Notes under the pieces: generated by a model | The model's input: the letters and a program-made list of their open reading frames with translations, nothing else | Database searches by the model: none | Told to the model about the DNA's origin: nothing | Source of the DNA: Microbacterium sp. | GTDB lineage: Bacteria > Actinomycetota > Actinomycetes > Actinomycetales > Microbacteriaceae | Length of the DNA stretch: 64,000 nt | Direction: 5' to 3' | Assembly: GCA_017306415.1 (NCBI GenBank) | Contig: JAFKIL010000002.1 | Span: 372,001 to 436,000 of the forward strand | Made by a program: the position numbers and the translations under genes | In this document: piece after piece, positions 50,179 to 58,121 of the stretch | Layout: each line of letters begins with the position of its first letter | Numbering within the stretch: position 1 is the first letter of the stretch

Positions 50179-51306
50179 TCAGAACAGCCGGTCGCCCGCC
50201 GTGGCCTCGGGCCGCGGTCGAACCGCCCCCGGTGACGGCTCGCGTGTCGCGGCCCGTGCCGCCGCACGCCCGCGGGAGGTGATGACGACAGGTGACGCCG
50301 TCCGCGCCGCGAGCCCGGGCACCGCGTCGCCGCGGGGAGTGTCGTCCTCCGCTCTACCGTCGAGTCCGTGCACGCGCATGAGCGGGCGGACGCGCTTGGC
50401 CAGCCAGGCGCGGTACGCCTTGGGCGCCTGAGCGGATGCCCCGGGGTAGAGGCCCAGATACGAGGAGACGAGCTCCGGATGCTCGCGCCCCAGCCACTGC
50501 ATGAACCACGGCTTGACGCCGGGGCGCAGGTGGAGGGCGCCGTAGACGACGCGGCGCGCTCCGGCCGCCCGGATGCGTGCCAGCGCGTCGTCGATCGCGG
50601 GGATGGAGTCGGACAGGTGCGGCGCGATCGGCATCAGGAACACGGTCACCGCGAACCCCGCCTCGGCCGCCGCCGCGACCGTCTCCAGCCGCGCTGCCGT
50701 GCTCGGTGCGCCGGGCTCGATGAGCCGCTGCAGGGGATCGTCGAACATCGCGATCGACATCGCGATCGACACCGGGACCTCCCGTGCGGCCTCGGCCAGC
50801 TGGGGGAGATCGCGCCGCAGCAGGGTGCCCTTCGTGAGGATCGAGAACGGCGTGCCCGACTCGGTGAGCGCCGCCACGATCTCGGGCATCAGCCGGTAGC
50901 GCCCCTCGGCGCGCTGGTAGGGGTCGGTGTTCGTCCCGAGCATGACCGGGTCGTGTCGCCACGAGCCGCGACGCAGCTCCTTCCGCAGCACGTCGGCGAC
51001 GTTCACCTTGACGACGATCTGCGAGTCGAAGTCGCGCCCCGCGTCCAGATCGAGGTACTCGTGCGTGCCGCGTGCGAAGCAGTAGACGCATGCGTGCGAG
51101 CACCCGCGGTACGGGTTCACCGTCCAGTCGAACGGCATGGCCGACGCGCCGGGGACGTGGTTGAGCGCGCTCTTGCACATCACCTCGTGGAAGGTCATGC
51201 CCGCGAACTCGGGAGTCGTCACCGTGCGGACCAGACCGTCGATCCGCTCGAGGCCGGGCAGCGCCGCCGCATCCGGCACGCCCAGTTCCTGCCCCTGCCA
51301 CCTCAT
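50179..51306 (-). CDS. Radical SAM protein, Rv2578c family
   Basis: Iron-sulphur enzyme of 375 residues. The cluster motif is C-x3-C-x2-C in YRGCSHACVYCFARGTHEY near residue 70; FTILTKGT-like sequence (FSILTKGTLLRRDLPQL) and GALHLRPGVKPWF follow. It matches the Rv2578c family of spore-photolyase-related proteins with unknown substrate. Start ATG 51306 reads MRWQGQELG; the frame is closed a few codons upstream of other starts. A LexA-like site lies just before it (51315-51330). To my recollection, Rv2578c belongs to the DNA-damage-induced set of M. tuberculosis, which agrees. The C-terminal 50 residues are low complexity. Confidence 0.87.
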   Translation of the reverse strand: MRWQGQELGVPDAAALPGLERIDGLVRTVTTPEFAGMTFHEVMCKSALNHVPGASAMPFDWTVNPYRGCSHACVYCFARGTHEYLDLDAGRDFDSQIVVKVNVADVLRKELRRGSWRHDPVMLGTNTDPYQRAEGRYRLMPEIVAALTESGTPFSILTKGTLLRRDLPQLAEAAREVPVSIAMSIAMFDDPLQRLIEPGAPSTAARLETVAAAAEAGFAVTVFLMPIAPHLSDSIPAIDDALARIRAAGARRVVYGALHLRPGVKPWFMQWLGREHPELVSSYLGLYPGASAQAPKAYRAWLAKRVRPLMRVHGLDGRAEDDTPRGDAVPGLAARTASPVVITSRGRAAARAATREPSPGAVRPRPEATAGDRLF

Positions 51307-51314
51307 CTCTTCAT

Positions 51315-51330
51315 GGGAACATACCTTCGA
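51315..51330 (-). promoter_or_regulatory. Candidate LexA (SOS) box
   Basis: GGGAACATACCTTCGA matches the actinobacterial LexA consensus TCGAACNNNNGTTCGA in 9 of 12 defined positions. It lies 8 bases before the radical SAM start, where LexA would block transcription. A TTGACA on the minus strand is at 51336-51341, directly upstream. Confidence 0.55.
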
Positions 51331-51414
51331 TGCTCTGTCAACACGACGACTGCGACACTCGAACGACACGCGGCATGCCTCGCGATCGCCGACGGTCCGC
51401 GACAGAATGGGCCG

Positions 51415-52677
51415 GTGACGGTTCCCGATCCGCACGCCTCCGCATCACTCGGCGTCCCCCTCACTCGTCGCGCTCTGCGCGAGGCGAGGGAGCGCGACGA
51501 CCGCGCGCGGGCAGGGATCGCGATGTCCCCTGCGGTGCCGGATGCGGGGGAGCAGGCGGAGGACGTCGACCCGCTCGGCGACCTGGCCGTCACGCATCCG
51601 ATCGCCGCGGTCCACCCGGCGGGCGACCACTCCCCGATCTTCAAACCGCCGCCCGCGCCCCCGGCCCCGCCGCGGGCGCCCGCCCGGCGGGTGCCCGCCC
51701 GGCACGTCCGCCGGCGACGAGGGCGCGGGGTCGGTGCCGTGCTCGCCGCCGCGGCCGCGGCGATCCTCGTGCTCGGCGGGACCGCGGCGACCACCTCAGC
51801 ACTGGCCGGGCCGCCCGTGACCGCGGTCGCGGACGCGCCGACGCTGGAGCCCCCGCTGCCGATCCCCGAGATCCGCGCCGAGCTGGCGCTGCCCGGTGCG
51901 GGCGGCCCGACGATCTCGCCCGACGCGAGCGCCTCGGTCGTGCCCGCCGGCGCATCCCTGTGCTCGACCACGTCGTTCACCTCAGCCCTTGCGCAGCACG
52001 ACGACGCCGCGGCCATCGCGGCCGCGGGGGGCGCCTCCGCCTTCCGCACCGCCGTCGCGGCCGGCACGCTGCCCTGCGTGTCCCTGTCCGATCCGTCCCA
52101 CGTGTGGGTCGTCGTCGACAAACTGCGTCCGTTCAGCCCCATCGACTACGCGCCGGCGCCCCTGGCGCTGCCGCAGGGTGTGCGCAGCCTGGAGGGCGGC
52201 ACGCTGCGCCAGGATGCGGCATCCGCCCTGTCGACGATGGCGGCGGCCGCGCGGGCGGCGGGTGCCGGCGAGATCGCGCTGGAGAGCGGCTACCGCTCCT
52301 ACCGCACGCAGCAGACGTCGTACGGCAACCAGGTCGCGGCGCGGGGCACCGCCGACGCCGATCTCGTCAGCGCCCGGCCCGGCTACAGCGAGCACCAGTC
52401 CGGCCTCGCCGGCGACGTGGTGGCCTGCAACGGAGCGTGCGGCACGCTCGACGACCTCGCCGCCACGCCGCAGGGCGCGTGGGTCGCCGCGCACGCGTGG
52501 CAGTACGGCTGGATCGTGCGATACGAGAAGGGGCACACCGACGTGTCGGGGTATCTCCCCGAGCCCTGGCACCTGCGCTACATCGGCACCGACCTCGCCG
52601 CGGCATATCACGAGGGCGGATTCCACACGCTCGAGGAGTTCTTCGGCCTCCCGCCCGCGCCCGGGTACGCGAACTGA
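51415..52677 (+). CDS. M15 family D-alanyl-D-alanine carboxypeptidase (VanY-like)
   Basis: Envelope zinc peptidase of 420 residues. A disordered cytoplasmic N-terminus (about 105 residues, Pro/Arg-rich) leads into one helix (GAVLAAAAAAILVLGGTAATT); the rest is outside. The VanY domain is in the last 180 residues: ESGYRSYRTQQ, the zinc motif SEHQSGLAGDVVACN and EPWHLRYIG with the third ligand. It trims terminal D-Ala from peptidoglycan stems. GTG 51415 is the best start without overlap into the divergent promoter. The cytoplasmic extension is longer than usual. Confidence 0.88.
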   Translation: MTVPDPHASASLGVPLTRRALREARERDDRARAGIAMSPAVPDAGEQAEDVDPLGDLAVTHPIAAVHPAGDHSPIFKPPPAPPAPPRAPARRVPARHVRRRRGRGVGAVLAAAAAAILVLGGTAATTSALAGPPVTAVADAPTLEPPLPIPEIRAELALPGAGGPTISPDASASVVPAGASLCSTTSFTSALAQHDDAAAIAAAGGASAFRTAVAAGTLPCVSLSDPSHVWVVVDKLRPFSPIDYAPAPLALPQGVRSLEGGTLRQDAASALSTMAAAARAAGAGEIALESGYRSYRTQQTSYGNQVAARGTADADLVSARPGYSEHQSGLAGDVVACNGACGTLDDLAATPQGAWVAAHAWQYGWIVRYEKGHTDVSGYLPEPWHLRYIGTDLAAAYHEGGFHTLEEFFGLPPAPGYAN

Positions 52678-52888
52678 CGCATCGCGTCACCGGGGCTCCG
52701 TCCGCGCGCCGACGCGTGAGACATCGCGCCGCGCGCGAGGCGTCGCCGTGTCTCGCGCGCCGGGGCATTTCTCGGATGAACCCGGGCTCCGCACCCCATC
52801 CGGCGTGAGACTCAGTATCCTGTTCGGTGGGATGCAATCCCACGCGGCCCGACCGGCCGCACTCGATGAGGAGAAGGGACCGGCTCAC

Positions 52889-54052
52889 ATGGAGCGGGAT
52901 ATCTACGACGAGGACCACGAGGCCTTCCGCGATGTCGTCAAGGAGTTCGTGAAGCGCTACGTCACGAACGAGAAGCGTGAGCAGTGGGATGCCGAGGGCG
53001 AGGTCGATCGCGACACCATGCTCGCCGCCGGGGCGTCGGGGATCATCGGCCTCTCGGTCCCCGAGGAGTTCGGCGGCGCCGGGATGCTGCAGGACTACCG
53101 CTTCCGCGCGGTCGTCAACGAAGAGGTCATCGCCGCCGGGGCGGGATCGCTCGCGGGCGCCTTCGGCATCCAGGACGACCTGGCCGTGCCGTACCTCGTC
53201 CACATGGGGACGCAGGCGCAGAAGGAGAAGTGGCTCCCGCGCATGGCGACCGGCGAGATCCTGGGCGCGCTCGCGATGAGCGAGCCGGGCGCCGGCAGCG
53301 ACCTGCGCGGCATCAAGACCACCGCCAAGAAGGTCGACGGCGGATACCTCGTGAACGGGGCGAAGACCTTCATCTCCAGCGGCAAGACCGCCGACATCGT
53401 CGTCACGTTCGTCAAGACCGGTGAGGGCAACCGCCCCGACGCCTTCAGCATCCTGATCATCGAGAACGGGATGGAGGGCTTCGACCACGGCAAGAAGCTG
53501 CACAAGATGGGCTTCCACGGCCACGACACGGCTGAGCTGTCGTTCAGCGATGTCTTCGTCCCCGAGGAGAACCTCATCGGCGGCGAGGAGGGGCGCGGCT
53601 TCATCCAGCTGATGATGAACCTGCCCCTCGAGCGCCTGTCGATCGGCGTCGCGGGCGCCGCCGCCGCGCAGGCGGCCTTCGACTGGACCGTCGCGTACAC
53701 GAAGGACCGCGAGGCCTTCGGCGAGCGGATCATCGACTTCCAGAACACCCGCTTCCAGCTCGCGACGATCGCGGCGACGGTCGAGGCGATGTGGGCCTAC
53801 AACGACCGGGCGCTGCGCGCCTACGCGGCGTCGAAGCTCACGGCGGAGGAGGCCGCGAAGTACAAGTTCTGGGCGACGGAGCGCGAGTGGGAGGTGCTCG
53901 ACACCTGCGTGCAGCTGCACGGCGGCTACGGGTACATCACCGAGTACCCGATCGCCCGGGCGTTCCTCGACGCGCGCGTGCACCGCATCTACGGCGGCAC
54001 GAACGAGATCATGCGCGACATCGTGAGCCGTCAGATCGCCGGCAAGCGCTGA
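52889..54052 (+). CDS. Acyl-CoA dehydrogenase, long-chain/isovaleryl type
   Basis: FAD enzyme of 387 residues that introduces a 2,3 double bond into acyl-CoA. Motifs: LSVPEEFGGAGM near residue 55, ALAMSEPGAGSDLRGIKT, AFGERIIDFQNTRFQLA and LHGGYGYITEYPIAR. The position that is Glu in short/medium-chain enzymes (IYEGT) is Gly here (IYGGTNEIM); Glu248 in LPLERL, in helix G, is the likely base, as in long-chain and isovaleryl enzymes. GAGGAGAAGGG precedes ATG 52889. Monocistronic. Could serve the SDR/ligase/thiolase pathway, but it lies 16 kb away. Confidence 0.92.
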   Translation: MERDIYDEDHEAFRDVVKEFVKRYVTNEKREQWDAEGEVDRDTMLAAGASGIIGLSVPEEFGGAGMLQDYRFRAVVNEEVIAAGAGSLAGAFGIQDDLAVPYLVHMGTQAQKEKWLPRMATGEILGALAMSEPGAGSDLRGIKTTAKKVDGGYLVNGAKTFISSGKTADIVVTFVKTGEGNRPDAFSILIIENGMEGFDHGKKLHKMGFHGHDTAELSFSDVFVPEENLIGGEEGRGFIQLMMNLPLERLSIGVAGAAAAQAAFDWTVAYTKDREAFGERIIDFQNTRFQLATIAATVEAMWAYNDRALRAYAASKLTAEEAAKYKFWATEREWEVLDTCVQLHGGYGYITEYPIARAFLDARVHRIYGGTNEIMRDIVSRQIAGKR

Positions 54053-54088
54053 CCGGCTCGCGCTGACCCGCTCGCTCTGATCGCTCGA

Positions 54089-54118
54089 CCCGACCCGCTC
54101 GCCGCGGGCCGGGTCGGG
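54089..54118. terminator. Bidirectional terminator
   Basis: CCCGACCCG (54089-54097) pairs with CGGGTCGGG (54110-54118) around a 12-base loop. It lies between the convergent acyl-CoA dehydrogenase and LCP genes, touching the latter's stop. Confidence 0.75.
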
Positions 54119-54121
54119 CGG

Positions 54122-55378
54122 TCAGTGCTTCAGGTCGCCCACCGTGCAGGTCTGCTGCGACGGATTGGACCCCGTGATGCTCGGCGGCAGCACGGCCACC
54201 TGATCCGGCGGCGTCGTCGGGGAGGGGGTCGACGTGGCGCCCGGGGTCGACGTGGCGCCCGGGGCAGGGGTGGTCGGGGCGGGCGTCACCTCGACCTGAC
54301 TGCCGTTCGCGCCGACCGCGCCGGTGATCTTGAGCTGCTTGTTCGACGCGATCGCCTCCCACAGTGCGGCGGCCGCCGACTCGTTCGGGGCCACGCGGTT
54401 GCGGTCGCTCGGCGCCGCCACCGTGGGGTACTGCACGAAGGTGATGTCGTCGAACGGCACGCCCTTCACGGCAAGCGCGAGCTGTACGAGGGTGAGCGGA
54501 TTGGTGAGCGACTTCGTGGGCGTCACGTTGTCCAGCGTCACGGTCGCGAGCTTGTAGAGGAGAGCGGGGTCGGCGAGGAGGTTCTCGCTCACGATCTTGC
54601 GCGCGAGGCTCGACATGTACTGCTGCTGGTTGCTGATCCGGCCGAGGTCGCTGCCGTCGTGAACGCCGTGGCGCGTGCGGAGGAACTGCAGGGCCTGGAG
54701 CCCCGAAATGGTGTGCGTGCCGGCGGCCATGTCGAGACCGGTGTAGCGGTCGCGGATGCCGGTGGCCAGGCAGACGTTGACCCCGCCGATCGCGTCGGTG
54801 ATCTCGATGACCCCGCCGAACGTCACCATGGCGGCGCCCTGCACGTTCTGACCGCTGAGCTTCTCGACCTCGGCGACCACGCAGGCCAGGCCGCCATAGG
54901 TGTAGGCCGTGTTGAACTGCCCGAAGCCGCCGCCGACGAGCTGCCCGTTCGCGTTGCGGCACTGCGGCAGCTGGATGAGCAGATCACGCGGGAAGGACAC
55001 CACGGTGATGCGACGCGGGTTGCTCGAGATGTGCACGAGCATCGTGACGTCGTTCAGGTGGTCCGAGGCATCCGGCCCCTGGCAGCGCGCGCCGAACAGC
55101 GCCGCGTACTTGGGCTCGCACGTGTCGATGCCCGTCAGGACGAGGTTGAACCCGCCCTCGATGGCGCCGATGTCGGGCGGGATCGCCGGCGCATCGGGCA
55201 GGTCCACGGCCTTCGCGACGAGCTTCGACGTCAGCTGGAACGTCGAGAACGCCGCGACGCCGACCCCGGCGACGAGGACGACCGCCACGGCGACGGCGAC
55301 GATGGTGAGCAGCTGCCCGAGCGGATGCGGCGACCTGAGGTGCGCGTGCCGCGCCACGGTGCTCCTGCGTCTGGCCAT
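54122..55378 (-). CDS. LytR-CpsA-Psr (LCP) family cell wall ligase
   Basis: Membrane-anchored extracellular enzyme of 418 residues: a basic cytoplasmic start, one helix (LLTIVAVAVAVVLVAGVGVA), then the LCP domain. GIDTCEPKYAALFGARCQGP holds a probable disulphide, HLNDVTMLVHISSNPRRITV and SFPRDLLIQLP carry the conserved Asp and Arg residues, and FLRTRHGVHDGSDLGRISNQ is the family signature. LCP enzymes attach teichoic acid or arabinogalactan-type polymers to peptidoglycan. The Thr/Pro/Gly-rich C-terminus (PAPTTPAPGATSTPGATST) ends with a Cys-containing tail, probably in the wall. Lies 84 bases downstream of the ECF genes. Confidence 0.92.
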   Translation of the reverse strand: MARRRSTVARHAHLRSPHPLGQLLTIVAVAVAVVLVAGVGVAAFSTFQLTSKLVAKAVDLPDAPAIPPDIGAIEGGFNLVLTGIDTCEPKYAALFGARCQGPDASDHLNDVTMLVHISSNPRRITVVSFPRDLLIQLPQCRNANGQLVGGGFGQFNTAYTYGGLACVVAEVEKLSGQNVQGAAMVTFGGVIEITDAIGGVNVCLATGIRDRYTGLDMAAGTHTISGLQALQFLRTRHGVHDGSDLGRISNQQQYMSSLARKIVSENLLADPALLYKLATVTLDNVTPTKSLTNPLTLVQLALAVKGVPFDDITFVQYPTVAAPSDRNRVAPNESAAAALWEAIASNKQLKITGAVGANGSQVEVTPAPTTPAPGATSTPGATSTPSPTTPPDQVAVLPPSITGSNPSQQTCTVGDLKH

Positions 55379-55462
55379 GCTCCTCCGCCCGAGATGATCG
55401 TGGCGATCCTATCGATGCGGCCGCGGATTCCGCGGCATCCTGGGCTCGTGCGCGTCTGCGCG

Positions 55463-56287
55463 TCAGGCCGGCCGCCAGGGGAAGAAGAGCGCGAGGATCG
55501 CCGCGGAGACGACGAGGAACGCGACGACGAAGACGACGTCGCGTGCGCGGAAGGGCACCTCGTGCCGCTCGGTGCGATCGGGGAACGCACCGAACGCGCG
55601 GGCGTCCATCGCCAGCGCGACCCGCTCCGCATGCCGGATGGCGCCCGCGAGGAGGGGGATGACGTAGCCGGTCCATCGCACCGCGGCGGCGAACGGTCCG
55701 GCCCCGCCGTTCGCCCCGCGCACGCGATGCGCCTGGCGGATGACGTCGAGCTCGTGCCGGAACCGCGGCACGAACCGGAACGCCGCCAGGGCCGTGTAGC
55801 CGATGCGGTACGGCATCCGCAGCTGCTGCACCAGTGCGCGTGCCAGGTCGGGACCGGTGGTCGTGAGCCCGGCGATGAGCGCCAGGGCGACGATCGCGAC
55901 GAGGCGCAGTCCCGTCGCCAGGCCGATCCCGACGGCCCCGCCGTAGAGCCGCCAATCGCCGATCCGGAGGACGACGGTGCCGTGGTCGACGCCGGCCGGA
56001 TCGACCCACAGGGAGAATCCGAGGCCGATCACCACCGCCGCCGCGGGGAGCGCGACCAGGAGCAGGACCGCGAGCCGCGCGGTCGTGCGGGCGCCGACGA
56101 GCAGCACGGCGTACGCGAGCGTAAGGAATGCGAGGGGCGTGGCCAGGTCGCGCACGAAGACGAGCATCACCATCGCGGGGGCGGGCCCGGCGAGCTTCGC
56201 GAGCGGATTGAGGGCAGGGAGGAAGCGCACGGCGGACGCCGGCGCCGCCTCGGCGTACGGGTCGACGGCTGCGCGCACGGTCGTCAT
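55463..56287 (-). CDS. ECF transporter transmembrane subunit (EcfT, YkoC-like)
   Basis: Energising membrane subunit of 274 residues with about six hydrophobic stretches. The coupling-helix signatures are seen at MPYRIGYTALAAFRFVPRF, IRQAHRVRGANGG and ALAMDARAFGAF, the last two being the A-R-G type motifs that contact the ATPases. ATG 56287 overlaps the ATPase gene stop by four bases. Together with the fused ATPase and the YkoE-like S protein it forms a complete group I ECF importer. Confidence 0.9.
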   Translation of the reverse strand: MTTVRAAVDPYAEAAPASAVRFLPALNPLAKLAGPAPAMVMLVFVRDLATPLAFLTLAYAVLLVGARTTARLAVLLLVALPAAAVVIGLGFSLWVDPAGVDHGTVVLRIGDWRLYGGAVGIGLATGLRLVAIVALALIAGLTTTGPDLARALVQQLRMPYRIGYTALAAFRFVPRFRHELDVIRQAHRVRGANGGAGPFAAAVRWTGYVIPLLAGAIRHAERVALAMDARAFGAFPDRTERHEVPFRARDVVFVVAFLVVSAAILALFFPWRPA

Positions 56288-58047
56288 GCGATGCCGCCCG
56301 GGAGGTCGGCGATGCGCGCGATGCCGGCGAGCGACGGATGCCGCGGCATCCCGTGCAGCGCCTGACGCAGCGGAGGCAGCCGGAGTCCCGCGCGCTCCAC
56401 GAGCGCGTCGTCGGCGAAGACCTCCGCCGTCGCGGCGTCCGCGAGGATCCGGCCGGCCCGCAGCACGATCGTGCGCCGCGCGTACTCGGTCACCAGCTGC
56501 ATGTCGTGCGTGACGACGATCACCGTCGTGCCGTCGGCGTTCAGCGCGGCGAGGAGCCCCAGAAGCTCGTCGGCGCGGGCGCGGTCCTGCCCGAACGTGG
56601 GCTCGTCGAGCGCGAGCACCGGGGCGCCGGCGACGAGCGCGGTGCCGACGGAGAGCCGCCGCTTCTGCCCGCCCGACAGGAGGAAGGGGTGCAGCGCCTC
56701 CTTGCCGGTGAGGCCGAACCGCGCCAGCACGTCGGCGATGCGCGCGTCCGCCTCTGCGGCGGGCAGCCGCCGCAGCCCGTGGGCGAGCTCGTCGTGGACG
56801 GTGTGCGCGATGAACTGGTGCTCCGGGTTCTGGAACACGAACCCGATGTGCGCGGCGAGCGCCCGCGCGTCGGCTCGTGCGACGTCGAGACCGTCGACCC
56901 GCACGGTTCCGCGGGGTGGCCGCAGGACGCCCGCGATCGCCTGCACCAGGCTGGTCTTGCCCGCCCCGTTCGCCCCGACCACGGCGACGAACTCCCCGGC
57001 GCCGATCTCGAGGTCGATGTCGTGGAGGACCTCCGTCCGTCCCCGACGCAGGGTCATCCCCCGCACGGAGATGAGCGGCGCACGGGACTCCGCGGCGAGC
57101 GCGGGGGTCGGCGACGCGGGCTGCTCGGCCGGATGCGGCGGCCGCTCGCCCTGCGCCTCCAGGGACGCCCGGAGCTCGGCCGGCGTCAGGGGGAGCGGAT
57201 CGAGGACGAACCCCGCGCGCCGCAGCCGCAGGGCGGCGAGCGTCGAGGTCGGCAGCCACACGCCGAGGTCGTGGAGCTCCTGCGCGCGGCCGCGCAGCAC
57301 GTCGTCCACCGGACCGTCCGCGATGGTCCGTCCGTGCGCGTCGAGCACGACGACGCGCTGCACCAGCCCGACGGCCGCGTCGAGGTTGTGCTCGACGAGC
57401 AGGATGGCGCGATCCCCGGATGCCACGACCTCCGCGAGCGCGGCGTACACCTCGTCGATCCCCTGCGGGTCCAGGTTGGCGGTGGGCTCGTCGAGGACGA
57501 GCAGCTCGGAGCCGAGGGCCAGCGCGGCCGCGATCGCGAGCCGCTGCCGTCCGCCGCCGGAGAGCCGGTCGGGGTTGTCGCCGCGGCGCTCCCACAGCCC
57601 CACCCGGCGGAGGGCGGTCTCCGCGCGAGCGAGCACGTCGCCCACCGGGACGCGGAGGTTCTCCGGACCGAACGCCACCTCGTCGAGGACCGTGCCGGTG
57701 ACGAGCTGCGCGTCCGGGTCCTGGAAGACCATGCCGACATGCTGCGAGAGGACGGAGACGGGCGTCACCCGGGCGTCCCGCCCGGCGACCTCGACCTCAC
57801 CGGTCACGACGGCCGGAACGTCGTGCGGGATGAGACCGTTCAGAGCGAGGGTCAGGGTGGACTTGCCGGATCCGCTCGGACCGAGGAGCAGCACCACCTC
57901 GCCGGGTCGCACGTCGAGGCTCGCGCCGTCGGGGGCCGCGGCATCCGCCCCTTCGTGGGTGATCCGCACCTCCCGCACGCGCACGAGTCGCCGGGGGGAA
58001 CCGCCCGCGGCGGACGCGGCGGAGGCAGCGCGGTCGGTGGCGGTCAC
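56284..58047 (-). CDS. ECF transporter fused double ATPase (EcfA, YkoD-like)
   Basis: Two ABC domains in one chain of 587 residues. Domain 1: Walker A GPSGSGKST (about residue 57), signature LSGGGRQRLAI, Walker B LLVLDEPTANLDP. Domain 2: Walker A GANGAGKTS, signature LSGGQKRRLSV, Walker B LALDEPTFGQD. A Pro/Ala-rich linker joins them near residue 300. The fusion is the YkoD arrangement of the Bacillus YkoEDC hydroxymethylpyrimidine/thiamine importer. GTG 58047 is the start. No thiamine riboswitch is seen upstream. Confidence 0.92.
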   Translation of the reverse strand: MTATDRAASAASAAGGSPRRLVRVREVRITHEGADAAAPDGASLDVRPGEVVLLLGPSGSGKSTLTLALNGLIPHDVPAVVTGEVEVAGRDARVTPVSVLSQHVGMVFQDPDAQLVTGTVLDEVAFGPENLRVPVGDVLARAETALRRVGLWERRGDNPDRLSGGGRQRLAIAAALALGSELLVLDEPTANLDPQGIDEVYAALAEVVASGDRAILLVEHNLDAAVGLVQRVVVLDAHGRTIADGPVDDVLRGRAQELHDLGVWLPTSTLAALRLRRAGFVLDPLPLTPAELRASLEAQGERPPHPAEQPASPTPALAAESRAPLISVRGMTLRRGRTEVLHDIDLEIGAGEFVAVVGANGAGKTSLVQAIAGVLRPPRGTVRVDGLDVARADARALAAHIGFVFQNPEHQFIAHTVHDELAHGLRRLPAAEADARIADVLARFGLTGKEALHPFLLSGGQKRRLSVGTALVAGAPVLALDEPTFGQDRARADELLGLLAALNADGTTVIVVTHDMQLVTEYARRTIVLRAGRILADAATAEVFADDALVERAGLRLPPLRQALHGMPRHPSLAGIARIADLPGGIA

Positions 58048-58121
58048 GGCGTCTTCCGGGAAGGGGGTGAGCAGCTCAAGGTTAGCCGACCCTTACCGGC
58101 GACGATCCGGCGGGGTTCCCC

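Noticed and set aside
58048-58121. Thiamine (TPP) riboswitch before the YkoD-like gene
   Set aside because: The gap is 74 bases with no CTGAGA-type core or expected stems; too short for the aptamer.
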